From an uncultured Saprospiraceae bacterium (GTDB lineage Bacteria; Bacteroidota; Bacteroidia; Chitinophagales; Saprospiraceae): DNA of 64,000 nucleotides. The notes under the pieces are model-generated. The model was not told the DNA's origin. It did not search any database and worked only from the letters and a program-made list of their open reading frames with translations. Location: the NCBI GenBank assembly GCA_937981555.1, contig CALJOK010000020.1, forward strand, positions 1 to 64,000, written 5' to 3'. Position numbers and translations under genes: made by a program. Shown one piece after another: positions 17,386 to 25,829 of this stretch (its first letter is position 1; each line of letters starts with the position of its first letter).

Positions 17386-18809
17386 TTTCCCAATCCGAAA
17401 ATAACATTAAAAAATCCGCCTTACGATTTTTGAAGATGTATTATAAGTATCGTCCCCGCACCGGGAAGACGGATGTCAAAGTTGATCAATCTACTAGAGA
17501 AGGTATTATTGCTGATGGTTTGTTGACTTTTCCTCAAAAAGATGATAATCCATTTATTGCTTCAGTTGAAGCGACGTCATTTGATACCCGTGATGAAGTT
17601 AAGTTTAAGATGCAGCATCAATTATTGAGTTGGGATGCATTTATGTGGAGTTGTTTTATAGTTGGTATCGTTGTTTTATTTGGTCATTATTTTCACCTTT
17701 TCGCTTTTCAAAAAGGGCACCTTGAATTAACTGCAGGTTTAAGTATTTTATTCCTTTCCACTTTTATTGGGTATCGATATTTTTTTTCCAAAAGAGCAAA
17801 GTATAGATACATTTATGCTTTAGAGCAATTTCGACAATACCATGTTGATGAACAATGGGTTGCGATTGGTGATAATGTATTTTATGGAGCAGAAGATCCT
17901 GCCTATGATGAACTAAAGGTTCAATGTGTCAGAAATGGATTTGGACTTTTATCAATTGATAAAGAGTTGAATACACATTTGGTTATCTCACCATCAAGAG
18001 ATGAATTATTTGGAAGCGGTCGGAAAGTTTTAGATTTTATGGGAGGAGATAATCTTATCAAAAATCCTACTTTAACCCGAGCAAGAGGATTTTGGGGAAT
18101 GGTAAAAAGTAAAATAGGTTGGACAACCCCTGAACAATCTGTTTTGCGGTATCGACGTAGCTTTTATAAACCAATTTTCGCTTCTGTTTTAATGCTAGGG
18201 CTTATTGGTTTTGTCGCTTATGAGGATTTGAGACAAAAAGATTTTGATTATGTGAAAAATGAAACGAAATACAACGAGAAACTTACGGAAGCTGCCAAGC
18301 ATGGAAAGAATCATGAATTTGATCAATTAATTGATTCTTCAGCAGTCGAACCTTATCAAAAGAAAAGACCAGATTCCTACCTTGCCATAGTAGAAAAAGA
18401 CAAACGTGATGACTTTATCATGAAACGAGCTCCATTAAAAAAGAAAGACCAATTGACGACCAAAGGAGGAACCGAGATTTTTGTTGAGTCTTCTAATAAA
18501 GATATGACAGGGTATGATTGCTCACGTTTTTTTAATTTTTATGGGAAAAAGCATTTAGTTCAAGATGGAATCTTTAAGGGAATCGGAGCTGCTGAACGTC
18601 GGATGAATTTACTTCGACGGAGTGGGTTTAAAGCTAATGTTCTTTGGCTCGGTTGTTTTTATTCCGATAGTGAAGACTATATAGTTTATATTGAATGGCT
18701 TTATGAGGATAAAGAGGAGACCATTCGAGAGGGGATTTCTTATCGAAAGAAATTAAAAGAAGAAGGAATTAAAGAATCAAATTTGAATGTGAGGACGATT
18801 GAAAAATAA
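17382..18809 (+). CDS. Unrecognised three-helix membrane protein coupled to folP
   Basis: A 475-residue protein I do not recognise. Hydrophobic segments lie near residues 88-108, 114-134 and 262-283, leaving a roughly 125-residue soluble block between them and a C-terminal soluble block of about 190 residues. The last 90 residues (AAERRMNLLRRSGF, then W-x-G-C-F-Y and a YIVYIEWLY strand) vaguely resemble a SPOR-like alternating helix/strand fold, but this is weak. It overlaps folP by four bases and ends at a strong terminator, so the two form one transcript. Coupling to folate synthesis need not mean shared function. Confidence 0.7.
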   Translation: MISQSENNIKKSALRFLKMYYKYRPRTGKTDVKVDQSTREGIIADGLLTFPQKDDNPFIASVEATSFDTRDEVKFKMQHQLLSWDAFMWSCFIVGIVVLFGHYFHLFAFQKGHLELTAGLSILFLSTFIGYRYFFSKRAKYRYIYALEQFRQYHVDEQWVAIGDNVFYGAEDPAYDELKVQCVRNGFGLLSIDKELNTHLVISPSRDELFGSGRKVLDFMGGDNLIKNPTLTRARGFWGMVKSKIGWTTPEQSVLRYRRSFYKPIFASVLMLGLIGFVAYEDLRQKDFDYVKNETKYNEKLTEAAKHGKNHEFDQLIDSSAVEPYQKKRPDSYLAIVEKDKRDDFIMKRAPLKKKDQLTTKGGTEIFVESSNKDMTGYDCSRFFNFYGKKHLVQDGIFKGIGAAERRMNLLRRSGFKANVLWLGCFYSDSEDYIVYIEWLYEDKEETIREGISYRKKLKEEGIKESNLNVRTIEK

Positions 18810-18822
18810 AATTTAGTCAAGT

Positions 18823-18861
18823 AAAAAAAAAGGTCAAAACACAGTTTTGACCTTTTTTTTT
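18823..18861. terminator. Bidirectional rho-independent terminator
   Basis: Arms AAAAAAAAGGTCAAAAC and GTTTTGACCTTTTTTTT around an ACA loop, with A- and T-runs on both sides, between the convergent folP operon and dusB. Confidence 0.9.
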
Positions 18862-18876
18862 ATTTTTTGAAATAAA

Positions 18877-19866
18877 TTAAATTTGAACCCCTGAGTAATC
18901 TTCTTCAATCTGATCTAGTATTCCAAAAACATCATCAGGATTAAAATTGGTCACTAACTTCATTCTATAAGGTTTTATATTTCTAAAACCTCTAAAATAA
19001 TTAGTGTAATGTCTACGCATTTCAAGGATTCCTAACTTTTCACCTTTCCATTCTATTGAGTGTTTTAAATGCTGTCGAGCAGCAGCAACTCGTTCTTTTA
19101 TCGTTGGAGGAGGAAGTAATTCACCAGTCTCAAAGTAATGTTTTACTTCTCTGAAAATCCAAGGATTCCCGATGCTTGCTCGGCCAATCATGATGCCGTC
19201 TACGCCATACTTTTCTCGATATAATTTAGCTTTTTCAGGACTATTGATATCTCCATTTCCAAAAATAGGAATGTGTACTCTTGGATTTTCTTTGATTTTT
19301 CCAATCAAGGTCCAATCAGCTTCGCCTTTGTACATTTGTTTTCGAGTTCGTCCATGAATGGACAAAGCTTTGATTCCCACATCTTGCAATCGTTCGGCAA
19401 CTTCTTCAATACGAATGGTATTATCATCCCAACCTAATCGAGTTTTTACAGTTACGGGGAGGTTAGTAGACTTTACAATAATATCAGTCAATTTCACCAT
19501 TCTATCAATGTCTTGAAGGATACCTGCACCTGCCATTTTACAAGTAACTTTTTTCACAGGGCAACCAAAGTTGATATCTAAAACTTCCGGTTTAGCTTCT
19601 TCCACAATCTCAGCAGCACGTCTCATTGAATCTTCCTCAGCGCCAAAAATCTGAATCCCAACTGGTCTTTCATAATCATAAATATCTAACTTCTGGACAC
19701 TTTTGGTTGCATCTCTAATTAGTCCTTCTACAGAAATAAATTCCGTATACATCATATCACATCCTTGCTCCTTACAAAGTGCTCGAAAAGGTGGATCGCT
19801 CACATCTTCCATTGGTGCTAACAATAGCGGAAATTCTCCTAAATTTATATCTCCAATTTTTACCAT
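18877..19866 (-). CDS. dusB: tRNA-dihydrouridine synthase B-type
   Basis: A 329-residue FMN enzyme that reduces uridines in the tRNA D-loop using NAD(P)H. Visible motifs are PLLLAPMEDVSDPPFR (residues 13-28), the catalytic-cysteine motif NFGCP (Cys102), KMAGAG, VKTRLGWDD, SIHGRTRKQMY and the FMN-phosphate motif GxGDI followed by GVDGIMIGRASIGNPW. The C-terminal helical domain is complete. Assignment to the DusB branch, rather than DusA or DusC, rests on overall similarity. It has its own promoter box at 19887-19894, giving a leader of roughly 15 bases, and shares a terminator with the folP operon. Confidence 0.94.
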   Translation of the reverse strand: MVKIGDINLGEFPLLLAPMEDVSDPPFRALCKEQGCDMMYTEFISVEGLIRDATKSVQKLDIYDYERPVGIQIFGAEEDSMRRAAEIVEEAKPEVLDINFGCPVKKVTCKMAGAGILQDIDRMVKLTDIIVKSTNLPVTVKTRLGWDDNTIRIEEVAERLQDVGIKALSIHGRTRKQMYKGEADWTLIGKIKENPRVHIPIFGNGDINSPEKAKLYREKYGVDGIMIGRASIGNPWIFREVKHYFETGELLPPPTIKERVAAARQHLKHSIEWKGEKLGILEMRRHYTNYFRGFRNIKPYRMKLVTNFNPDDVFGILDQIEEDYSGVQI

Positions 19867-19886
19867 ATCTATTTCTCTATTTTTTG

Positions 19887-19919
19887 CAAAAATACGACTT
19901 TTAATGAAATGTAATTCAA
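19887..19919 (-). promoter_or_regulatory. dusB promoter: -33 TTG and -7 TATTTTTG
   Basis: The minus strand shows TTG (19919-19917), 22 bases, then TATTTTTGC (19894-19886), a full match to the two-part Bacteroidota promoter. It lies 20 bases before the dusB ATG. It is the best-formed promoter seen here by spacing. Confidence 0.6.
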
Positions 19920-20049
19920 ACCTATGTATTTAAATTTCGTTCATAGAAAACAAAGGATTTAATCAAATAATTCATCCTTTCTAATTAAATTGCGCAGTTT
20001 TAGAAATTAACCTTATCAATAATATATCAACTCAAAAAAGAACAGCAAT

Positions 20050-21579
20050 ATGTTTGATAGTTTTTTAGGAAATAGCCCACGTTGGTTTAAGTTAACCATG
20101 ATTGGATTTCTAGTATTTAATGTAATTTCTTTCTTCCTTTTAGGTGCTAAAATTACTGCTTGGATTTTTATTGGTGAATTTATTTTTACGCTTGCCATGG
20201 CCTTGAAATGTTACCCACTTCAATCAGGAGGTATCTTAGCAATTCAAGCGCTCTTGCTGGGTTTGACGCATCCAATGTATAAAACGGATCATGGAACCGT
20301 GGTATTAGATGAAATGGGCAAAGCTGTAAAAGGAGGAGTCATTTTAGAGGTGGAACATAACCTTGAAGTGATTTTATTGTTAGTCTTTATGGTGGCTGGA
20401 ATTTATTTTATGAAGCCTTTATTGATGTATGTTTTTAGTAAAATATTTACTAAGGTGAAATCAAAATTGGTTTTGTCCCTTTTATTCGTATTTCTTTCAG
20501 CGGTACTTTCTGCCTTTTTGGATGCCTTGACGGTGACGGCAGTATTGATAAGTGTAATGGTTGGATTTTATGGCGTTTATCATAAAATTCATTCGAGTTC
20601 TTCGGATTATGATCAAAGTGGCGTATTAGATAGAAAGGAATTATCAGGAGAAACTTTAGAACAATTCCGTTCATTTTTGAGAAGTTTGGTGATGCATGGT
20701 TTGGTAGGAACGGCTTTGGGGGGAGTTTGTACCTTGGTTGGAGAGCCACAAAATTTATTGATTGGAGAAAGAATGGGTTGGGATTTTATTGAATTCTATA
20801 AACAAATGGCACCGATTACGATGCCTGTTCTCCTTTGTGGATTGCTTACAACCATCTTTTTAGAAAAAACTAAACTATTCGGTTATGGCGCTAAATTACC
20901 TGAAGTAGCCAGAGGAATTATCGAAAGTTATACCAATGAAACCGATGCCAAAAGAACTGATAAAGAAAAATATGCTTTGATGGTTCAAGCCATTTCTGCG
21001 ATTTTATTAATCATTGGATTAGCAACCCACATCGCTCCAGTTGGATTAATTGGATTAGGATTAATCATTGTGCAAACTGCTTTTATTGGGATTATTGATG
21101 AGCATTCTATTGGAAAAGCTTTTGAAGAAGCCTTGCCATTTACGGGACTTTTAGTGGTGTTTTTTGTGATTGTTGCGATGATTCATGACCAACATTTATT
21201 TAGTCCGATCATTGCGTGGGCTTTGAAGTTTGAACCTTCAACGCAACCTGCCATGTTCTATATGGCGAATGGAATCTTGTCGATGATTAGTGATAATGTA
21301 TTTGTTGCCACCGTTTATATTGGAGAGGTAAAAAGCGTTTTTGATGCAGGAGAGATTACCCGAGAGCAATTTGAGAAATTGGCTATTGCCATTAATACAG
21401 GAACAAATCTTCCAAGTGTAGCTACGCCAAATGGTCAAGCAGCATTTTTATTTTTATTGACTTCAGCATTGGCTCCATTAATTAATTTATCCTATGGGAA
21501 AATGGTAAAAATGGCATTTCCTTATACCATCGTTTTGGGTGGAGTAGGGTTGTTGATGGTGATGTATATTTTAGGATAA
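20050..21579 (+). CDS. nhaB: Na+/H+ antiporter NhaB
   Basis: A 509-residue polytopic inner-membrane protein (about 12 spans) of the NhaB/IT superfamily, close to the usual 510-residue length. Family marks are [15 protein letters not shown] near residues 157-172, the [19 protein letters not shown] stretch near 221-239, [15 protein letters not shown], and the [28 protein letters not shown] stretch near the C-terminus. It exports Na+ in exchange for protons and supports pH and salt tolerance. It starts 183 bases from the divergent dusB and ends at a 15-bp terminator hairpin, so it is a single-gene unit. A second, unrelated cation antiporter is encoded at 30070. Confidence 0.92.
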   Translation: MFDSFLGNSPRWFKLTMIGFLVFNVISFFLLGAKITAWIFIGEFIFTLAMALKCYPLQSGGILAIQALLLGLTHPMYKTDHGTVVLDEMGKAVKGGVILEVEHNLEVILLLVFMVAGIYFMKPLLMYVFSKIFTKVKSKLVLSLLFVFLSAVLSAFLDALTVTAVLISVMVGFYGVYHKIHSSSSDYDQSGVLDRKELSGETLEQFRSFLRSLVMHGLVGTALGGVCTLVGEPQNLLIGERMGWDFIEFYKQMAPITMPVLLCGLLTTIFLEKTKLFGYGAKLPEVARGIIESYTNETDAKRTDKEKYALMVQAISAILLIIGLATHIAPVGLIGLGLIIVQTAFIGIIDEHSIGKAFEEALPFTGLLVVFFVIVAMIHDQHLFSPIIAWALKFEPSTQPAMFYMANGILSMISDNVFVATVYIGEVKSVFDAGEITREQFEKLAIAINTGTNLPSVATPNGQAAFLFLLTSALAPLINLSYGKMVKMAFPYTIVLGGVGLLMVMYILG

Positions 21580-21621
21580 ATTAGATTGTTTCGATAGAAA
21601 CAATTCGTCCAAAAAATAATT

Positions 21622-21662
21622 AATCTCGAATTTTGAGAAAATCAAAATTCGAGATTTTTTTA
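21622..21662 (+). terminator. Rho-independent terminator after nhaB
   Basis: Perfect 15-bp arms (21622-21636 and 21642-21656), a GAAAA loop and a T-run to 21662. Confidence 0.92.
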
Positions 21663-21783
21663 TCAAAAATTACTTCTTGCTTACGGTTCAGAAAAAGAAT
21701 GCGATGCCTCTACATGAACAACATTTTTAATTGTTTCCAAAAGTTACTTTTTCTTAAAAATTAGTTATGAAATAAAAAAAAAC

Positions 21784-22158
21784 ATGAAATTCAAAATCCT
21801 ACTTATCCTTTCCATTCCTTTCCTAGTTTTTACTTGTAAGAAGATTGATGAAACTTTACTCCATGGCAAATGGAAAGTTGCGTCAATGATCGAAAAAGGT
21901 AAATCTACCGATAAAGGTGCTGAAAAAGCCATCTTCAATTTTCTTCCAAATGGCACTTATACTTATAACATTTCCTATTACAAAGAAGCAGGTAAATACA
22001 ATACCAAAGACGGTAAATTATACACCACAGATACACTTAATTCAGATCGTATAGAAAAGGTTGTAAGAGTATTAAATATTACTTCAGATAGCTTAGTCTT
22101 GGAAATGAATAACGCTGGTATTCCTCAAATTTGGAATTGTTATAAATCGGCTAAATAA
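21784..22158 (+). CDS. Small lipocalin-like putative lipoprotein
   Basis: A 124-residue protein with a lipoprotein-type signal ending LVFTCKK, so Cys18 is a probable lipidation site (Thr at -1 is unusual but is seen in this phylum). The mature part reads as a lipocalin-like beta barrel: an early LLHGKWKVASM strand with the G-x-W motif, F-N-F-L-P-N-G-T-Y-T-Y, and a final WNCYK strand. Small lipocalin-like lipoproteins are abundant in Bacteroidota and mostly uncharacterised. It appears to be a single gene, followed by a strong AT-rich hairpin at 22184-22222. Confidence 0.65.
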   Translation: MKFKILLILSIPFLVFTCKKIDETLLHGKWKVASMIEKGKSTDKGAEKAIFNFLPNGTYTYNISYYKEAGKYNTKDGKLYTTDTLNSDRIEKVVRVLNITSDSLVLEMNNAGIPQIWNCYKSAK

Positions 22159-22183
22159 AATTATTAAATATTTCTATTTCTAT

Positions 22184-22222
22184 TAATTATCAGTTTTTAT
22201 ATTTATAAAATACTGATAATTA
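22184..22222. repeat. Near-perfect intergenic palindrome
   Basis: TAATTATCAGT (22184-22194) and its reverse complement (22212-22222) enclose a second inverted stretch TTTTATA/TATAAAA, so almost the whole 39 bases can fold. No T-run follows, so it is a weak terminator candidate for the lipocalin-like gene. Confidence 0.6.
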
Positions 22223-22303
22223 GTCATTTATAAATGTTGGTTGGTGTGATGTTTTATTAAATTAATTTTTATTAATTTAATAAAAACGGATGAATTAGAA
22301 TTT

Positions 22304-22780
22304 TTGGCAAAAGAATTGCAAAGTGAACAATGTAATTTTATCCCAATTATTTTAATAAAACCCGTGAACATGATAAGTTATAAAAAGGTAACTCGTGTAC
22401 TTCAAAATCCGCCCTCTGAAGACTTAGTAGATCTTTACAATGAAATAGATTTACGAATTAGTTCTCATGAGTTGTGTGTTAATGAAGATGAGCCTTTAAA
22501 ATACCTACATGAAACGGATATTCATGGAAATATTAAAGGGAAATTCTGCGTAAGTGCAACAAGTATTCAAAGTAAATATGTTGCATTTGTTTTAGGAAAA
22601 CATGTTGATGCTACTTTTCCTGAAGATATTATCCAAATGTTTTTTAATGTTGAAAATGACTATAAAATGCAATTTGGAAAAATTAAAGGAAAGAAAATTG
22701 ATGGGTGCATATGTTTAGTGCATCAAGAAAACAACAACTTTGATTTGCAGAGGATTTATGATTCCATTTACGATTTATAG
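22304..22780 (+). CDS. Unrecognised 158-residue protein, start uncertain
   Basis: No family recognised. The predicted protein is soluble with mixed strand/helix, containing HGNIKGKFCVSATSIQSKYV and KGKKIDGCICLVHQE. The listed start is a TTG. The first ATG in frame (22370) would cut 22 residues, giving 136. The frame is also open without any ATG back to 22250, and that stretch (ending KTDELEFLAKELQ) looks like protein, so the gene may use a rare start or may have lost its 5' end. A terminator follows at 22837-22866. There is no evident operon partner. Confidence 0.5.
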   Translation: MAKELQSEQCNFIPIILIKPVNMISYKKVTRVLQNPPSEDLVDLYNEIDLRISSHELCVNEDEPLKYLHETDIHGNIKGKFCVSATSIQSKYVAFVLGKHVDATFPEDIIQMFFNVENDYKMQFGKIKGKKIDGCICLVHQENNNFDLQRIYDSIYDL

Positions 22781-22836
22781 AAAAATTCTTAAACCAACTA
22801 TAGCTAAATAAAATTAGCAATAAAATTTGCGTCATG

Positions 22837-22866
22837 GCGCCGGAATGAAAATTTCGGCGCTTTTTG
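22837..22866 (+). terminator. Rho-independent terminator
   Basis: GC-rich nine-base arms GCGCCGGAA and TTTCGGCGC with one mismatch, a TGAAAA loop and a following run of five T. It ends the 22304 gene. Confidence 0.85.
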
Positions 22867-22902
22867 ATTTTATAATATGGAATAAATCTATTTTATGAAT
22901 TT

Positions 22903-22918
22903 TGTGATAAAAATCACA
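22903..22918 (+). promoter_or_regulatory. Crp/Fnr-type operator, perfect TGTGA-N6-TCACA
   Basis: TGTGATAAAAATCACA matches the classical Crp half-sites exactly. A candidate promoter follows, TTG at 22920-22922 and GATATTTG at 22940-22947 (one off TAnnTTTG) with 17 bases between. That places the operator centre about 43 bases before the expected start of transcription, the usual place for a class II activator site. The regulator itself is not in this window. Confidence 0.55.
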
Positions 22919-22972
22919 ATTGAAATCCCAAAAAATATTGATATTTGTTCTACATTTAAAAGCAATATAAAA

Positions 22973-23386
22973 ATGGAAAAACAAGAAAAAAAACGAGGAG
23001 TTTTGTCAAGTGTATTTTCGATGAAATGTCCACGATGCCGAGAAGGAGATTTGTTTTATACCCATACTTTTTCTTATTCTAGACCAACCGAAATGCCTGA
23101 AAAGTGTGAGGTTTGTAATCAAAGTTTTTCACCTGAACCAGGATTTTGGTTTGGTGCAATGTTCGTTTCATATATTTGGATGGCTTGGTTTTGTCTGTTT
23201 TTTGTTGGTGGGGGAATTTTGCTTGCAGGGATGAGTGTCAATGGAGCTTTTGCTTTATTGATAGTAATATGTGCGATCTTTTACTTTTGGATTTTTAGAA
23301 TTTCAAGATCGATGTGGATTCATATTTATGTGAGTTATGATCCTTTGGCAAAATCAAAGAATAAAGCGAGATTAGCTTCAAAATAA
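22973..23386 (+). CDS. DUF983 membrane protein with zinc-ribbon motif
   Basis: A 137-residue protein. The frame is open to 22895, but the Met at 22973 fits because the family starts shortly before the cysteines and because the promoter lies between the two. Residues about 19-50 hold paired cysteines (MKCPRCREGDLF and EKCEVCNQSF), a zinc-ribbon arrangement, then W/F-rich GFWFGAMFVSYIW and two membrane helices. DUF983 genes in other bacteria are often found near cytochrome oxidase or respiratory genes, but function is not established. A perfect Crp-like site lies 55 bases upstream. It converges with the PorE-like gene over a two-way terminator. Confidence 0.82.
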   Translation: MEKQEKKRGVLSSVFSMKCPRCREGDLFYTHTFSYSRPTEMPEKCEVCNQSFSPEPGFWFGAMFVSYIWMAWFCLFFVGGGILLAGMSVNGAFALLIVICAIFYFWIFRISRSMWIHIYVSYDPLAKSKNKARLASK

Positions 23387-23427
23387 AAAAAAGGTATTTA
23401 GCAATATAAGCTAAATACCTTTTTTTA
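23385..23427. terminator. Bidirectional rho-independent terminator
   Basis: Arms AAAAAAGGTATTTAGC and GCTAAATACCTTTTTT around a seven-base loop, with an A-run and T-run, between the convergent DUF983 and PorE-like genes. Confidence 0.9.
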
Positions 23428-23450
23428 TTCTATTTCAAAATAGCATTCTA

Positions 23451-25439
23451 TCAATCAATCACACTAAAAGTAGTTCGACGATTAGCCTGATGTTCTTCCT
23501 CTGAACATCTTGAACATAAACAATCAATTGCTGGAGAACTTTTTCCAAAACCTTTTGCTTGCAATCTTTCTGATTGAATTCCTTTTGTAATTAAATAATC
23601 AACAGCAGACTGAGCACGTCTCTGTGAAAGAGTTTGATTATAATTAGCCTTTCCTCGACAATCGGTATGTGATGCCATTTGGATTCGAATATTTGGATTT
23701 TCCAAAAGTGTATTGGCTAATTCATTCAAGGTCGGTTCTGCATCTCGACGAATATTCCATTGATTATAATCGTAATAAATATTATCTAAAGTAATCTCTT
23801 TGTTTTTGAAAATTTTATCCAAAACAATCTCTACTTCAAATTTCTGCACAGGATTATTTTCATCTTGAGCGATACCTTTTGAACTAAATCTAGCCGAATT
23901 ATTAAAGTAGCCTTCGTGGCTTCCAAAGAAATTATAATCAGTATTTTCTTCTAATTCCAAAGAGAATTTTCCTTCACCGTCAATATTCACCGTTCGCTTT
24001 TTTCCGTTAACATTGACTTCCACCTTAGAGTCTAGTAATGGTTTTCTACCTAAAATTTTACTATTGGGATTATCCGCAAACTGATATATTTTTTCCAAAA
24101 CATATCCGTCGAGAATTAATTTATACACTATAGGTTCTGGGTTTGGTTCCACAGGTTTTGGAGGAGGAGGAGGAGGAACTCTTTTTACAAATCGATAAAT
24201 ATCATCACTTCCTTTTCCGTCAACTCTAGAAGAAGTAAAATATCCTTCATGTAAAATATCGCCAGTAGGTTTGAAATTTGGATCAACGACATAACCAAAA
24301 TCATCCCACCCAGAATTAATTGGAGCTTTCAAATTAAAAATCGGAGACCATGCATTATCATTTGTTTTTACGGAGCGAAAAACATCTAAGCCTCCCATTC
24401 CAGTATGTCCATCTGAAGCAAAATACAAAGTGTCATTATGCATAAATGGAAACTTTTCATCTTTATTAGAATTAATAGTTCTACTCAATGGGCGAGGTGT
24501 ATCCCAACCATCCGGTGTTCGTTCGGACACAAAAATATCATAACCTCCCCAGCCATCAGGATGATCAGCAGAGAAATATAAACTTGATCCATCTTTTGAA
24601 AGGGTAGGATGACCATAATTTACATTCGGCTCCACAAAACCCAGAACCACAGGTTCTGTCCAACTTTCTCCTTCTTTATCACTATGCATTAATTTGCAAA
24701 AATAATCTACATCTTCTGAATCATAACATCTAGAAAAATAAATCTCTGTGAAGTCATTATTAAAGGCAATTGTTCCTTCATTATTTGGTGTGTTGATGAT
24801 ACTCGAAAAGGGTTCCACCGTGTTAGCAGTAGTATTGGCAATAAACAAATCTGAAAATTTTCCACCAGTCCAATTGTAAATATCATCGCCTTTCGCACCA
24901 CTTCGATCAGAGGTAAAAACGATTTGGTTATCTAAATATGGAGTCGGAGCATACTCAGCAGAAGTGCTATTAAATGATGCTTGCGCGATTTCATAACCGG
25001 TCATGCCTCCTTGTTTCTGCCAGTCTAATGCAATTTTACAAGCAGTAATTTCTTTTCGATATTCGTAGGGGCTACCAATCTCTAGACCTAATTCTTTGAA
25101 GGAGGTCATTGCATCTTCGTACTGCTCATTTTTTTTCAAAGCATAAGAATATTCTCTTAATGCATCTACTCCATATTGATTATCGTAGGCAGTTTTGTAC
25201 CACGTAATAGCAGAAGAATTTTTGTTGATTTTTTTATAAGATTCAGCAAGAAGAAAAGCGATTTTCCCTTTTTCGACACGACTGTCTGCCTTTTTATATT
25301 CTTTGTTGAGCATGTCAACAGCTACGGAATATTGTTTTCTTTCAAAAGCCATTTTTCCATCTGTAATCTTTTGAGTGAATTTGCATCCCAAAATCATGGA
25401 AAAAGAAAGTGCTAAAATTGTCCAAGTTTTTAAATTCAT
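23451..25439 (-). CDS. PorE-like lipoprotein (TPR, PD40 propeller, OmpA domain)
   Basis: A 662-residue protein with a clear lipobox MILGC (Cys19), so it is anchored as a lipoprotein. Order: TPR-like helices (about residues 25-140), PD40/WD40-like blades (160-415) with repeated TSDRSGAKGDDIY and SADHPDGWGGYDIF motifs, a proline-rich linker of consecutive prolines near 420-428, a carboxypeptidase-regulatory-like domain (440-526), and an OmpA domain (about 550-662) with YYDYNQWNIR, a SHTDCRGKANYN loop and LSQRRAQSAVDYL. A C-terminal C-x-C-x-x-C cluster precedes NRRTTF. This matches the PorE arrangement better than the 1722 gene because of the lipobox. Its likely role is linking the T9SS to peptidoglycan. 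A small palindrome (25514-25528) lies upstream. Confidence 0.87.
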   Translation of the reverse strand: MNLKTWTILALSFSMILGCKFTQKITDGKMAFERKQYSVAVDMLNKEYKKADSRVEKGKIAFLLAESYKKINKNSSAITWYKTAYDNQYGVDALREYSYALKKNEQYEDAMTSFKELGLEIGSPYEYRKEITACKIALDWQKQGGMTGYEIAQASFNSTSAEYAPTPYLDNQIVFTSDRSGAKGDDIYNWTGGKFSDLFIANTTANTVEPFSSIINTPNNEGTIAFNNDFTEIYFSRCYDSEDVDYFCKLMHSDKEGESWTEPVVLGFVEPNVNYGHPTLSKDGSSLYFSADHPDGWGGYDIFVSERTPDGWDTPRPLSRTINSNKDEKFPFMHNDTLYFASDGHTGMGGLDVFRSVKTNDNAWSPIFNLKAPINSGWDDFGYVVDPNFKPTGDILHEGYFTSSRVDGKGSDDIYRFVKRVPPPPPPKPVEPNPEPIVYKLILDGYVLEKIYQFADNPNSKILGRKPLLDSKVEVNVNGKKRTVNIDGEGKFSLELEENTDYNFFGSHEGYFNNSARFSSKGIAQDENNPVQKFEVEIVLDKIFKNKEITLDNIYYDYNQWNIRRDAEPTLNELANTLLENPNIRIQMASHTDCRGKANYNQTLSQRRAQSAVDYLITKGIQSERLQAKGFGKSSPAIDCLCSRCSEEEHQANRRTTFSVID

Positions 25440-25513
25440 AAGGTGGTATTTAGAATGTAATACTACAAAATAAAACGCTTTTTGTAGGAGGTTTGTTGCA
25501 GGTTAATTGCTTA

Positions 25514-25528
25514 GTCAAATGATTTGAC
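25514..25528. promoter_or_regulatory. Possible operator palindrome GTCAAAT-G-ATTTGAC
   Basis: Seven-base inverted half-sites with one central base, 75 bases upstream of the PorE-like lipoprotein start. The size and symmetry suit a dimeric repressor site. No regulator is linked, so this is a guess from form alone. Confidence 0.3.
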
Positions 25529-25587
25529 ACTTTTAATAAATAGACGAAATTTATAGTATGGATGGTTGGAATAATTACAGGTAGGTA

Positions 25588-25700
25588 CAAAAAAATAAAG
25601 CTCGGCTTTTTGAGCCGAGCTTAGGAAACGAATCTTACAATTTTTTAACCAAAACTTACATTTACTTCTTATGCAACTTGCGTGCCAAAAAAATATAAAA
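25588..25700 (-). ncRNA. Candidate small RNA ending in a strong terminator
   Basis: On the minus strand a GC-rich 9-bp hairpin AAGCTCGGC/GCCGAGCTT (25598-25622) is followed by TTTATTTTTTT, a textbook terminator. Yet no minus-strand protein gene lies upstream: the next gene, kptA, starts at 25830 on the other strand. A near -7 box (AAGTTTTG, one off) with a TTG 16 bases before it lies near 25650-25680, so a transcript of roughly 60-110 bases is plausible. The 5' end given is approximate. Confidence 0.4.
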
Positions 25701-25739
25701 CATATAATAATTAAATAATTATGTGAATCAATAAGAAAC

Positions 25740-25754
25740 CCTTTAAATTAAAGG
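25740..25754. repeat. Palindrome CCTTTAAATTAAAGG upstream of kptA
   Basis: A perfect inverted repeat with one central base, 76 bases before the kptA start codon. It might be an operator; nothing else supports this. Confidence 0.3.
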
Positions 25755-25829
25755 CATATCCTAAAAATTGAACTCTTTTTTCTTAAAATGCTTTTAAGTG
25801 TTAATTTTAAATTGTGAAAGAAACAAACA

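Larger units (their letters stand above)
25440..25829. other. Intergenic region, 390 bases, between divergent genes
   Basis: It holds the palindrome at 25514-25528, a minus-directed terminator hairpin at 25588-25622 with a possible small RNA before it, and a CCTTTAAATTAAAGG palindrome at 25740-25754. No protein gene is seen. Confidence 0.65.

Noticed and set aside
22895-22972. Upstream start for the DUF983 protein
   Set aside because: These bases hold the Crp-type site and the promoter; the family starts near the Met at 22973.
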